Shown here in pieces: positions 40,600-49,385 of a stretch of DNA of 64,000 bases (position 1 is its first letter; the number at the start of each line of letters is the position of its first letter). The notes under the pieces are model-generated. The model was not told the DNA's origin, did not search any database, and saw only the letters and a list, made by a program, of their open reading frames with translations. The translations under genes were made by a program, and so were the position numbers. This DNA comes from Parapedobacter defluvii (GTDB lineage Bacteria > Bacteroidota > Bacteroidia > Sphingobacteriales > Sphingobacteriaceae): positions 37,855 to 101,854 of the forward strand of contig NZ_BMIK01000020.1 in the NCBI RefSeq assembly GCF_014642075.1. The letters are read 5' to 3'.

Positions 40600-41071
40600 A
40601 AAAATTTTTGTTGATTTTTTTTAAGAATGCGGGACTGTGGATTAAAACTTACGTCCGTTTGCCATACTCGCGCATTTATACAAGTGATAATACTCGGGTA
40701 ACAATTACCGTCATTTTCTTTGCTTGTGGTCTCCGAGACATAGCAATCCGATGTCAGCCGTTTGGCGGACTATAAGGACTGTTGCTTTTATTGAAAAAAC
40801 GCCCCAGCGAAAAAGGCAAAGTTTTTAGATAATTCTAAACAACAAAATTGAATCATCAAATTTGTCTGTTTCGATCATTTTACCATCGGGTACAGATAGT
40901 TCCGGCAGAAATACGGCAAAAAAATTATTTTGGTACTAAAGTATGAACAGATTCTCTTTTTCAGATTTTAATTTTGCAGTAACGGTAAGACAGAAAATGC
41001 TGAACGGCATTGTTATTTCTTATTGTGTAGAAAAAGCAGAAAGATAATTCTGAAAATCAAAAATCATTGAA
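40600..41071. other. Intergenic stretch of about 470 bases without a gene
   Basis: No convincing gene is visible on either strand. It holds the outgoing part of the ArsR control region, a short inverted segment around CAGCCGTTTGGCGGAC (about 40756-40771), and a TAATTTTG (40969-40976) that fits the Bacteroidota -7 box and could drive the DUF2200 gene. The AT content is high. Confidence 0.5.
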
Positions 41072-41431
41072 ATGAATAGTAAAAATTACGAAAGAGTGCG
41101 TAAAATGTCTTTTGCAGGTGTCTATCCAGACTATATCGCAAAAGCAGAAAAGAAAGGCCGAACCAAAGCCGAAGTTGACGAAATTATATTTTGGCTCACA
41201 GGATATAACGAACAAACGCTGCAGCACCATCTTGATAATAAAACTAATTTTGAAGATTTTTTCGGAAAGGCTCCACAAATCAATCCAAATGCTTCGAAAA
41301 TTACGGGTGTCATTTGCGGTTATCGCGTGGAAGATATTGAAGACAAATTGATGCGGGAAATTCGTTATTTAGACAAGTTGATCGACGAATTGGCGAAAGG
41401 CAGGGCGATGGAAAAAATTTTAAGGAAATAA
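41072..41431 (+). CDS. DUF2200-family protein
   Basis: The 119-residue cytoplasmic protein matches DUF2200: [28 protein letters not shown] at the start, [13 protein letters not shown] in the middle, and [31 protein letters not shown] at the end. Its function is unknown. It is 8 bases upstream of a GNAT gene on the same strand, so they are co-transcribed. A TAATTTTG about 95 bases upstream may be its promoter. Confidence 0.88.
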   Translation: MNSKNYERVRKMSFAGVYPDYIAKAEKKGRTKAEVDEIIFWLTGYNEQTLQHHLDNKTNFEDFFGKAPQINPNASKITGVICGYRVEDIEDKLMREIRYLDKLIDELAKGRAMEKILRK

Positions 41432-41439
41432 ACAACGTA

Positions 41440-41922
41440 ATGATAAAAGGCAATGAAATAACGCTGCGACCGACGGAAATTACAGATTTGGAAGATCTCT
41501 TCCTCTTTCAACTTGACGATGACGCAAACTATTTAGCTGCTTTCACCTCAGAAGATCCCACCGATAAGCAAGCTTATTTTGAAAAATTCACTAAACTACT
41601 CAGTGACCCGACGGTCAATCAACAGACCATTCTGGCTGACGAAAACACTGTAGGCAGCATTGCAAAATTTGAAAGGAACGGCGAAGCTGAAATTACTTAT
41701 TGGATTGACAAAACATATTGGGGAAAGGGTATCGCAACAACGGCACTAAGAGACTTTCTTTCTATTGAAACTATCCGACCCATTTTCGGACGGGTTGCAT
41801 TCGACAATTATGGTTCACAAAAGGTTTTAGAAAAATGTGGATTTGTCAGGATCGGCTTCGACAAAGGGTTTGCAAATGCAAGACGGGTAGAAATAGAAGA
41901 ATTTATCTATAGCCTAACATAG
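41440..41922 (+). CDS. GNAT-family N-acetyltransferase
   Basis: A 160-residue GNAT fold of the RimJ/RimL type: ITLRPTEITDLEDLFLFQ at the start, acetyl-CoA loop YWGKGIATTALRDFL near residue 96, and VAFDNYGSQKVLEKCGFVRIG near residue 125. The gene follows DUF2200 after 8 bases. The substrate is unknown; candidates are peptides or small amines. Confidence 0.9.
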   Translation: MIKGNEITLRPTEITDLEDLFLFQLDDDANYLAAFTSEDPTDKQAYFEKFTKLLSDPTVNQQTILADENTVGSIAKFERNGEAEITYWIDKTYWGKGIATTALRDFLSIETIRPIFGRVAFDNYGSQKVLEKCGFVRIGFDKGFANARRVEIEEFIYSLT

Positions 41923-42017
41923 GTATTTAGATAACAACAAACGCTAACACATTCATTCGATGTTGATCTCAATTATCTCTCCTCTATTAGATCAACCTGT
42001 TTGCGAGATGCTTTTGT

Positions 42018-42554
42018 TTAGCGGCTTCTCGATACCGTCAGGTTCCGGAATGCATCGATAAACACCGTCAAACTATCTTCTATTTTGCGGTCTACGATCG
42101 TATTTTGATCATTTATTTTTTCTTTGATCCCTTTGATAAGCAGCGTTGTTTCCCGTATAAATACCGCCATCAGCGTCTGCATGATCAACTGCAGCTCCGC
42201 ATGTCCTTTTTCCCCATTTGCCGAAGCGGTAATCAGCCCGGTTGGCTTGCCTGAAAATACGGTGGTGGAGACGCACCATTCCATGGCATTTTTCAGTCCG
42301 CTGGGAATGCTGAACACATATTCCGGGGTGCAAATCAGAATGCCTTCCGCCTTTTCAATCAATTCCCTGAAGTCCAAAACCGCTTTGGGCGTATCGTCAA
42401 GTGCCCGTTCCGGTTCAAAATGGGGAAGCGCTTTCAGGTTATCAAAAACGGTAACGTCGAAAAAACCATTTGTCAGGCTGACAAAAATGTCGATGAGCTT
42501 CCGATTGGAAGAATTTTGACTTGCACTTCCATTGATGGCGAGGATTTGTCCCAT
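42018..42554 (-). CDS. NAD(P)H-dependent FMN reductase
   Basis: A flavodoxin-like fold: phosphate loop INGSASQNSSNRKLIDIF (about residues 6-23) binds FMN, and the isoalloxazine contacts are in TPEYVFSIPSGLKNAMEW (near residue 96), the signature of the NADPH-dependent FMN reductase family. The 178-residue size fits. Uses include quinone, chromate, azo-dye and flavin reduction; nothing here says which. It stands alone between the accessory GNAT gene and a divergent small reading frame. Confidence 0.9.
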   Translation of the reverse strand: MGQILAINGSASQNSSNRKLIDIFVSLTNGFFDVTVFDNLKALPHFEPERALDDTPKAVLDFRELIEKAEGILICTPEYVFSIPSGLKNAMEWCVSTTVFSGKPTGLITASANGEKGHAELQLIMQTLMAVFIRETTLLIKGIKEKINDQNTIVDRKIEDSLTVFIDAFRNLTVSRSR

Positions 42555-42751
42555 GTGCTAATTGCTTATTCTATCCGAAAAAGCATGGTTATCTCAACCA
42601 TTGCTTAAAACTACACAAATAATTGGAAAACGACGGTTTATGTGCTGCGAAAACACCGGCATGTATTCGTCCCGTGACACCGTTGTTATGGCCGTTAGTA
42701 TGAGGATATACAGGCTATCAGCAGAAATCTTTTTCTTCAGAAAGTGTATAT

Positions 42752-42961
42752 TTGTTTACGATCGTCACTGCTTGTTATGCAACATTGGGAACTGCCTTTT
42801 TTCTGATCATTGCTTTCGTATATGCCTCCATGGGTTTCGGGGGGTGGTTCCAGCTATCTGGCGATTTTTGGTTTTTACAGCGCCTGGAAAAGCTCTATGA
42901 CAGATCTGTTAAGCCATTTGTGCCGCGGAAATATGAAGGAATATTTAATCAAGAGGTATAA
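42752..42961 (+). CDS. Possible small membrane protein
   Basis: A 69-residue frame starting at a TTG: one membrane helix (GTAFFLIIAFVYASMGFG, about residues 12-30), then a hydrophilic tail (LQRLEKLYDRSVKPFVPRKYEGIFNQEV) that is well-formed. The stop is 16 bases before the ferredoxin-reductase-like gene, which suggests translational coupling. The weak start codon and lack of a known family keep confidence low. Confidence 0.4.
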   Translation: MFTIVTACYATLGTAFFLIIAFVYASMGFGGWFQLSGDFWFLQRLEKLYDRSVKPFVPRKYEGIFNQEV

Positions 42962-42976
42962 TTTTACTATAAAGAC

Positions 42977-43642
42977 ATGGAAGAAAAACATATTGTCAAA
43001 ATCTTGTCGGTTGAACCCTACACCCACAATGTAAAGCGGTTCCGGGTGGAAAAACCCGTTGGTTACACCTTTATTCCCGGACAGGCTACCGAGGTAACCA
43101 TCAATAAGGAAGGCTGGCTGGACAAGCGGAACCCGTTTACCTTCACCTCGCTCAATGCGTGGGATTTCCTCGAATTTACGATCAAGATATATGATGAGCA
43201 TAAAGAAGTCACGCATCAGCTGGGATTATTGAAACCGGGGGATGAGCTGATTCTGCATGACGTGTGGGGCGCCATCCAATACAAAGGGGAAGGAACTTTT
43301 ATTGCCGGCGGGGCTGGAGTTACGCCATTCATCGCTATTTTCCGGCAGCTGTATCAGGACGGAATGATCGGTGCGAATAAATTACTTTGTTCGAACAAAA
43401 CCGAAGCGGATATTATATTGAAGGACGAGTTCACTGACATGTTGGGTAGAAATTTCATCAACACAATCACGGATGACAATACCGCCGGTTATGACCATGG
43501 CCGTATTGACGAGGCCTATTTAAAGGATAAGATCCATGATTTCAACCAAAATTTCTATATCTGCGGCCCGGAGCCAATGATAGACTCCGTACAGCAGGCG
43601 TTGAAAAACCTGGGTGGATCGGCGATTACGGTGGAACTATGA
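42977..43642 (+). CDS. FAD-binding ferredoxin/flavodoxin reductase-like protein
   Basis: The 221-residue protein has both modules of the FNR fold: an FAD domain with RNPFTFTSL (near residue 51) and an NAD(P) domain with GGAGVTPFIAIFRQL (near residue 110) and YICGPEPMIDSVQQAL (near residue 193). No iron-sulfur or haem domain is fused. It probably passes electrons between NAD(P)H and a partner redox protein, which is not adjacent. A terminator lies 100 bases downstream. Confidence 0.88.
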   Translation: MEEKHIVKILSVEPYTHNVKRFRVEKPVGYTFIPGQATEVTINKEGWLDKRNPFTFTSLNAWDFLEFTIKIYDEHKEVTHQLGLLKPGDELILHDVWGAIQYKGEGTFIAGGAGVTPFIAIFRQLYQDGMIGANKLLCSNKTEADIILKDEFTDMLGRNFINTITDDNTAGYDHGRIDEAYLKDKIHDFNQNFYICGPEPMIDSVQQALKNLGGSAITVEL

Positions 43643-43744
43643 ACGCAGTAAATACAACTGAGTTAGTAACCTTAACAGTTAGCAGTAAATATGGACAGCA
43701 AAGCAGTACATTTTATGACGTAAAAATTCTAACCTGATGTAGAC

Positions 43745-43780
43745 AAAAAAGCCCTCTACGAATGGTAGAAGGCTTTTTCT
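43745..43780. terminator. Intrinsic terminator at the chromosome/element border
   Basis: AGCCCTCTAC-GAAT-GGTAGAAGGCT (one G-U pair) is flanked by A-runs and T-runs, so it works in both directions. It ends the reductase transcript, and the tRNA-3'-end-like segment (43791-43809) follows 10 bases later. Confidence 0.85.
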
Positions 43781-43790
43781 GTGAACCCAC

Positions 43791-43809
43791 TGGTACAGAA
43801 CTCGAACTC
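43791..43809 (-). other. tRNA-3'-end-like 19-mer, candidate attachment remnant
   Basis: Read on the minus strand the segment is GAGTTCGAGTTCTGTACCA, a T-loop-like GTTCGAGT close to a terminal ACCA. The upstream bases do not fold into a full T-arm, so no tRNA gene is present. It lies just after the terminator and just before the element-type genes, where an integration remnant would be expected. The match may be chance. Confidence 0.3.
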
Positions 43810-44087
43810 TTTTTTGGAAGATTTAAGGCGATTAAATCAACTTAAAGACAGTCCGTACCAATCTGATATATTCGTGGAAAAGGTAAATCAACCTAAACCT
43901 AAACAGCTTCAAATTTCGACAAAGGTAAACAAATTGAAAAGATGACAATGCGTTTTCATCGAAAATTTCCATGCTTTCTGCAAAAAAAAAACTTACCCTA
44001 CTTCGACCTGTCTCATGAAAGAAACCCATTGTTAAGGACAATATTTGTGCATAGATAGTGATAGTGTTCAATTTTAAAACCTTAGCC
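43810..44087. other. Non-coding leader of the element region
   Basis: Nearly 280 AT-rich bases before rteC hold no gene. A short repeated AATCAACTTAAAG / AATCAACCTAAAC (about 43835-43848 and 43886-43899) is visible, and the rest looks like promoter or leader DNA. Confidence 0.4.
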
Positions 44088-44936
44088 ATGAGACATCCTT
44101 TGAACAATATTGTGGCTGAAATACAAAAGCAAGAAAGAAAGCTGTCAGCCGAAACATCCAGTTTCATTGACGAGGCATATAAGATGACGGTTTACCTCCA
44201 AGAGTTATTATGTAGTGTCAAAGATGACGTGATAAAAGAGGGCTTTTCCAGTAAGGATGAGGAAATCCATTTTTTCAAACAGGTAAAGCCGAACATCCTC
44301 GGAAAACTTATCTATTACAATAAGGTGTACCGGATTGAGACGGCTTGCCCCGTGGATAACGGAAACCTGCACCAAAACTATTTCGCTCTGCAACTGCGTG
44401 ACTTAAAACAGGAATACCAAGAGCATATCTGCAATTCCGAATTTTACAGGTATTACCGTTCCGGCAGAACCGACCGTGACGGGCATTATTTCACGTTGGG
44501 AAACATCAATTATTATGACGGGCTGAACAGCTTTGTATTTGAAATCGACCCCAAATTTTCAACCTACTTTGATTATAAGGTGGCGAAAATCATAGCTAAC
44601 GAATTAATTTATAACTATCTGACCACAAAGCTAAGCCCCGAACAAAACCCCGATGTACTGCTACAACAAGAGGAAACAAAAGACTTCTTTTGGACACAGA
44701 CCAAAAATGCCCTTATCGAATTGATTTATGCACTCTACGCCTGCGATGCCATTTCGCACGGGAAAATAGGCATCCGCAAAATCAGCATGGTTTTCCAAAT
44801 CCTGTTCCGTATATCACTGAACGACATCCATAACAGCTTCCACCGGATGAAAACCCGTGCAGGCTCACGGACGTTGTTTTTAGACCAACTCAAATACAGC
44901 TTAGAGGAATATATGGACAGGGAAGACAACCTATAA
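44088..44936 (+). CDS. rteC: RteC-family regulator
   Basis: RteC is the activator of the excision operon in CTnDOT-type conjugative transposons. This 282-residue member (ATG 44088, MRHPLNNIVAEIQ; an earlier in-frame start is less likely) carries DEEIHFFKQVKPNILGKLIYYNKVYRIET near residue 58 and DYKVAKIIANELIYNYL near residue 162, features shared with the second copy at 49386. The C-terminal part is helix-rich, consistent with its winged-helix DNA-binding domain. A terminator follows, and the excision-module genes lie downstream on the same strand. Confidence 0.9.
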   Translation: MRHPLNNIVAEIQKQERKLSAETSSFIDEAYKMTVYLQELLCSVKDDVIKEGFSSKDEEIHFFKQVKPNILGKLIYYNKVYRIETACPVDNGNLHQNYFALQLRDLKQEYQEHICNSEFYRYYRSGRTDRDGHYFTLGNINYYDGLNSFVFEIDPKFSTYFDYKVAKIIANELIYNYLTTKLSPEQNPDVLLQQEETKDFFWTQTKNALIELIYALYACDAISHGKIGIRKISMVFQILFRISLNDIHNSFHRMKTRAGSRTLFLDQLKYSLEEYMDREDNL

Positions 44937-44957
44937 TTTTTGTCTTCTCTTTCCATC

Positions 44958-44993
44958 AAAAAGGACAGCATCAATCGGTGCTGTCCTTTTTTT
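44958..44993 (+). terminator. Intrinsic terminator after rteC
   Basis: AGGACAGCA (44962-44970) pairs with TGCTGTCCT (44979-44987), and seven T residues follow. It separates rteC from the xis2d-like operon, so the latter has its own promoter. Confidence 0.92.
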
Positions 44994-45008
44994 GCCCGTT
45001 TGCCTATA

Positions 45009-45131
45009 TGTGTCTATCGGCAAATCCATTGATTTGGATGCCTACCGATTGACCAAAAGTGCGAAAAACCCCTAAAAACAGCACTTTGCATGAATTGTAA
45101 AAAAATGAAAAAAGTGCCTTTTTGATAGACA
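45009..45131. promoter_or_regulatory. Repeat-rich control region of the excision operon
   Basis: Direct AAAGTGC copies (45056-45062 and 45111-45117) with an inverted GCACTTT (45081-45087), and an inverted TGTCTATC / GATAGACA pair (about 45010-45017 and 45124-45131), sit in the 200 bases before the HTH gene. In CTnDOT, RteC activates the xis2c promoter by binding inverted half-sites, so these are candidate RteC sites by analogy only. Confidence 0.4.
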
Positions 45132-45200
45132 CGTATCGGAAGACAGCCTGCGCCAATCGCTCCAATTTTGTGGTGTTAGAAATCATTAAAAGTATTTGTT

Positions 45201-45509
45201 ATGAACATCGACAGAATGGAATTTATCGCATGGATGGAACGTATAATGGAGCGTTTCGATATTTTAAAAGAGTACGTCCTAAACATCAAGAAAGAACGGC
45301 ACAGTATAGACGGCGAGGAATTACTGGACAACCAAGACCTGCTCCTCATGCTGAAAATCAGCCACCGTTCCCTGCAACGATACCGCTCCACGGGCAAGCT
45401 ACCGTATTACACCATCAGCGGAAAACTCTACTACAAACTATCGGATGTACACCAGTTCATTAGGGAGAGTTTCAAAACCCCCATACGGCGTACAAAAGAA
45501 AACCGATGA
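45201..45509 (+). CDS. Excisionase-like helix-turn-helix protein (Xis2d-like)
   Basis: A 102-residue protein with a charged N-terminal half and a C-terminal winged HTH of the excisionase/MerR-like class: LLDNQDLLLMLKISHRSLQRYRSTGKLPYYTISGKLYYKLSDVHQFI (roughly residues 42-88). Such proteins bend DNA at att sites or act on the excision operon. Its place before a DUF3945 protein and topoisomerase III matches Xis2d of CTnDOT, although Xis2c is not found here. It is probably the first gene of the transcript. Confidence 0.85.
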   Translation: MNIDRMEFIAWMERIMERFDILKEYVLNIKKERHSIDGEELLDNQDLLLMLKISHRSLQRYRSTGKLPYYTISGKLYYKLSDVHQFIRESFKTPIRRTKENR

Positions 45510-45596
45510 CAAACCCTACCACGAAAAGACGGGTACGGCTATGCCGTACCTGCTTCGCCTACTTTCGGACAATGTAAACTTTAAAAAATCAATATC

Positions 45597-47030
45597 ATGA
45601 GCGAACAGACAAATGAAAATCCACAGCAATATCCCGAACAGCTTTCGGATGTGCTGTTGGTGATGGACAAGGAAAAAAAGAAAATCCAAGCCGTTACGGG
45701 TGTTGACGAAAACGGCAATCTGAAAACCGTTGATGCCACCAAGAAAAACCAAAGCCAATTTATGCGAGTGGACAGAGCCGGAGATTTGTTTACAAATTTC
45801 TTCTCCAACTTTTGGCGACAGCTTAAAGACCCGACCCATTTCTCATTCTTCAAAGTACCTGCAAAGGAAGCGGTCGAAACCGCCAAAGAAATGCAGAAAC
45901 AGGTCAATGCCCCCGCCAAAGAGGGCGAGGCTGTCATGGCAAAGCATGAGGTCAAAGAGCCAAAGGAGCAACAACAGGAAACCAAAAAGGATGTGGAAGC
46001 ACCACAGGAAACACAGCAAGCGCAGGAGAAAAGCGAATACCGCTTTAAGGCAGAAGACGTTGACTGGAAAACTTTAGAGCAACTTGGTGTGAAAAGGGAA
46101 ACGCTCGAAAAAATGGGGGCAATGGACACTTTGCTAAAGGGCTATAAAACTAATTTCGTAATGCCTGTAAGTGTCAATTTAGACACGGTAATTCTGCGTT
46201 CAGATGCAAGGCTCGGTCTTCAAAATGGTGCAAATGGTAAGGCGGTATTTATGATGTACGGTGTACGCCACGAACCCAACCTCGAAGCCCCTTTCTTTGG
46301 TCACGAGTTTACCAAAGAAGACAGGGAAAATCTGCTCAAAACCGGAAACATGGGGCGTGTGGTGGAATTGACCAACCGTAAAACAGGCGAAAAGATACCC
46401 TCCGTTATCAGTATCGACCACCTCACGAACGAGGTTATCGCATTCCGGCAGGACAGGATAAAAGTACCCGATGAGATTAAGGGCGTAAAGCTGACCGAAG
46501 ACCAAAAACAGGATTTGAAAGATGGGAAAGCCATTTATTTAGAGGGGTTGGATTTTAAGAACAGTACGAACAAAAATGCCCATGTGCAGTTCAATGCCGA
46601 CAAAAAATATACGGAGTTTCTTTTTGGCGATAAAGCACCCAGACAGGTACAGGAAAACGACCCGAAAATGTTCCGCAACAAAGTGTTCTCCGATGAACAG
46701 TACAAGCAACTCAACGAGGGCAAGACACTCTACATTTCGGATTTCAAAGATGGGCAAGGACAGCCGTATAAGGGGTATGTTACTTTGAACAAAGAAACGG
46801 GAAGCTATGATTTCAGCTTTAAGAACCCCAATGCGTTGAAAAATAAGGTACAGCCTGCCGAAACGCACAAAACACAGGTTGCTGTAAACTCCAACGGGAA
46901 AACCAACGAAGCAACCAAGCACGTCAACGAACCGCTGAAACCGGAACAACAAACGCCGAAAAACAAAACGCAACAGCAACGGCAGAATGACCCCAACCGT
47001 CCGGCTAAATCAAGAGGGGTAAGAAGATAA
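45597..47030 (+). CDS. DUF3945/DUF4099-domain protein (orf3-like of CTnDOT excision module)
   Basis: The 477-residue protein has an N-terminal segment with DLFTNFFSNFWRQLKDPTHF (residues 63-82), a Gln/Glu/Lys-rich linker, then TLEQLGVKRETLEKMGAMDTLL (DUF4099-like) and two DUF3945 repeats of the form dQ..L..GK.iYl..l (around residues 300-330 and 365-395). The last 60 residues are low-complexity and basic. Its job in excision or transfer is unknown. The fixed position between the HTH gene and topB is the strongest clue. Confidence 0.85.
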   Translation: MSEQTNENPQQYPEQLSDVLLVMDKEKKKIQAVTGVDENGNLKTVDATKKNQSQFMRVDRAGDLFTNFFSNFWRQLKDPTHFSFFKVPAKEAVETAKEMQKQVNAPAKEGEAVMAKHEVKEPKEQQQETKKDVEAPQETQQAQEKSEYRFKAEDVDWKTLEQLGVKRETLEKMGAMDTLLKGYKTNFVMPVSVNLDTVILRSDARLGLQNGANGKAVFMMYGVRHEPNLEAPFFGHEFTKEDRENLLKTGNMGRVVELTNRKTGEKIPSVISIDHLTNEVIAFRQDRIKVPDEIKGVKLTEDQKQDLKDGKAIYLEGLDFKNSTNKNAHVQFNADKKYTEFLFGDKAPRQVQENDPKMFRNKVFSDEQYKQLNEGKTLYISDFKDGQGQPYKGYVTLNKETGSYDFSFKNPNALKNKVQPAETHKTQVAVNSNGKTNEATKHVNEPLKPEQQTPKNKTQQQRQNDPNRPAKSRGVRR

Positions 47031-47134
47031 TACCATCAAAAAACATTTTTCTTTGGAAATCCCCTTTCACAGAATACGAAGGGGTTTCTCAAAGAGAAAT
47101 GTTCACCATTTAATCCATTAAAAGAGATAGTATC

Positions 47135-49219
47135 ATGAAAGCAATCATTGCAGAAAAGCCAAGTGTGGCGAGGGAAATAGCTACCCTATTGGGAGCGACC
47201 GAAAAACGGGATGGCTACCTCACGGGGAACGGCTACGAAGTTACGTGGGCATTGGGGCATTTGGTCGGACTGGCGATGCCCGAAGATTACGGGGTATCGG
47301 GCTTCCAAAGGGAAGCCCTGCCCATATTGCCCGACCCTTTTATACTTACGGTACGCAAGATAAAAAAGGACAAAAGTTATGTTCCCGATAACGGGGCATT
47401 AAAACAGTTAAAGATTATCGAACAGGTCATCGGTAGATGCGATAGTATCATCGTGGCCACCGATGCCGGACGTGAGGGCGAAATCATCTTTAGGTACATC
47501 TATGAATATCTAAAATGCCGTAAGCCCTTTGAACGTCTATGGATAAGCTCACTCACGGAAAAGGCGATTAAACAGGGCTTTGACAACTTAAAAGCCGGAA
47601 GCGAATTTGACGGGCTATACCGTGCCGGACAAGGGCGGAGCAAAGCCGACTGGCTTGTGGGCATCAATGCCTCGCAGGCATTGAGTATTTCGGCAGGGCG
47701 TGGCGTTTACTCGCTTGGTAGAGTACAAACGCCAACGCTTGCCCTCATCTGCAAGCGGTATTTGGAAAACAAAGACTTTGCCGTCAAGAAATACTTTCAA
47801 ATCCAGTTGGAACACCGCAAGGAATTTACAGACTTTAAGAGCCTTTCAAAGACCAAATGGGATGACAGGAAACTCGCTGACGATACGCTGAAATCTATTC
47901 AGCGTAACGGAACAGCAACCGTTACGGCAGTGGAAACCAAAACAGCTACGGAGCAACCGCCTTTGCTGTTCGACCTTACGGGATTACAGAAAGAAGCCAA
48001 TAAAAGAGCATCCTATACTGCCGAGGAAACATTGAACATTGCCCAAAGCCTATATGAAAAGAAATTTATCACCTACCCCCGTACAGGGAGCAAGTACATC
48101 CCCGAAGATATGTGGTCGGAAATCCCTGCACTGGTAAGGAATTTGGAAGCACGGGCTTCCTGCAAAAAAGCGGTCGGAAAAGTGAAATGGGGGCGTTTCA
48201 ACAAACGCATCGTGAATGATGTAAAGGTCACAGACCACCACGGTCTGCTGATTACCGAAAAAATCCCGTCCGAATTAACGGCACACGAAAACGTTATCTA
48301 TGATATGATTGCGTACCGCCTGTTGGAAGCCCTTTCGCCTGCCTGTACCAAAGAAATAACCGACATCGAATTGCAGGCTCTGCACTATGACTTCACATTG
48401 AAAGGGTGTAAAATCCTCGAAGCCGGCTGGCGTGGCATCAAAGAAAAATTTACCGATGAGGACAGCGAGCCTTTGCAGGAACTGCCGGAATTAAAGGTCG
48501 GCGATGAGCTGAAAATCAAAGAGGCATCCGTACTGGAAAAGAAGACCAAACCGCCCGTGCTTTACACCGAGGCAGGTCTGTTGTCCGCAATGGAAAATGC
48601 CGGAAAGGAAATTGACAACGAGGACGAACGGAAAGCCCTAAAAGACATCGGTATCGGTACACCTGCCACAAGAGCCTCTATTATAGAAACGCTTTTTAAG
48701 AGGGATTACATTCAGCGTGAAAAGAAATCCCTTATCCCTACCCATAAGGGATTGCAGGTTTACGGGGCTGTAAAGGACAAAAAGATTGCCGATGTAGCCA
48801 TGACCGCCGAATGGGAAATGGCATTGCAGAAAATTGAAAACAACGAGGCGGATGCTGGTGCTTTTCAGCGTGAAATGGAAGCCTATGCCACTTCCATTAC
48901 ACGGGAGCTTTTGGACACGGGCATTGTCAATGAAAAGCAACCCGAACTGACCTGCCCCAAATGCAAGAGCCGTCAGCTATTGGTTTGGAACAAGGTTGTA
49001 AAATGCCCCGATGAGGCTTGCAACTGGCTTCAATTCCGTACCGTGTGCGGAGTGCCGTTGAGCGTTGCCGATATAGAAAACCTCGTGACCAAAGGAAAGA
49101 CCAACCTTATCAAAGGCATGAAAAGCAATTCGGGCAATAAGTTCAATGCCTATATCGTCATGAACGATAAAGCCGAAACTTCCTTTGAGTTTGAAAACAG
49201 GAAACCAAACAGGAAATAA
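47135..49219 (+). CDS. topB: Type IA DNA topoisomerase III (Exc-like)
   Basis: The TOPRIM domain is visible as AIIAEKPSVAREIA at the start and TDAGREGEIIFR near residue 109. The active-site Tyr lies in FITYPRTGSKYIPEDM near residue 312, and a C-terminal four-Cys zinc ribbon CPKC...CPDEAC is near residue 607. The 694-residue protein relaxes or decatenates DNA; the CTnDOT homologue Exc is encoded in the excision operon, although its catalytic activity is reported as not essential there. A structured RNA candidate and a long hairpin follow its stop. Confidence 0.93.
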   Translation: MKAIIAEKPSVAREIATLLGATEKRDGYLTGNGYEVTWALGHLVGLAMPEDYGVSGFQREALPILPDPFILTVRKIKKDKSYVPDNGALKQLKIIEQVIGRCDSIIVATDAGREGEIIFRYIYEYLKCRKPFERLWISSLTEKAIKQGFDNLKAGSEFDGLYRAGQGRSKADWLVGINASQALSISAGRGVYSLGRVQTPTLALICKRYLENKDFAVKKYFQIQLEHRKEFTDFKSLSKTKWDDRKLADDTLKSIQRNGTATVTAVETKTATEQPPLLFDLTGLQKEANKRASYTAEETLNIAQSLYEKKFITYPRTGSKYIPEDMWSEIPALVRNLEARASCKKAVGKVKWGRFNKRIVNDVKVTDHHGLLITEKIPSELTAHENVIYDMIAYRLLEALSPACTKEITDIELQALHYDFTLKGCKILEAGWRGIKEKFTDEDSEPLQELPELKVGDELKIKEASVLEKKTKPPVLYTEAGLLSAMENAGKEIDNEDERKALKDIGIGTPATRASIIETLFKRDYIQREKKSLIPTHKGLQVYGAVKDKKIADVAMTAEWEMALQKIENNEADAGAFQREMEAYATSITRELLDTGIVNEKQPELTCPKCKSRQLLVWNKVVKCPDEACNWLQFRTVCGVPLSVADIENLVTKGKTNLIKGMKSNSGNKFNAYIVMNDKAETSFEFENRKPNRK

Positions 49220-49250
49220 AATAAATGCTTTGTTTTCTGAACGGCATACA

Positions 49251-49321
49251 GCGTGAGGGATAGAAGCGACATCCTTTTGCGGTCCTGCAAGATCCGCAAA
49301 AGATATAGCGGATAGCCCGAC
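49251..49321 (+). ncRNA. Conserved structured RNA-like element, possibly a Flavo-1-type motif
   Basis: The stretch GGGATAGAAGCGACATCC, then a CTTTTGCGG (49274-49282) / CCGCAAAAG (49294-49302) hairpin, then GATATAGCGGATAGCCCGACC, matches a pattern I recall as common downstream of genes in Bacteroidota, in the style of the Flavo-1 RNA motif. It lies between topB and rteC and shows no reading frame. The family name comes from memory. Confidence 0.45.
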
Positions 49322-49370
49322 CCGTCTGCATTTTTTCGTTAGCCTGGGCATGAGGCTAAAATGCAGACGG
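49322..49370. terminator. Long imperfect hairpin between topB and the second rteC
   Basis: CCGTCTGCATTTT (49322-49334) pairs with AAAATGCAGACGG (49358-49370), with an inner GTTAGCCT/AGGCTAA-type extension and a small bulge. The genes on either side converge on it, so it is probably their shared bidirectional terminator. Confidence 0.7.
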
Positions 49371-49385
49371 TGGCACGCCCAAATC

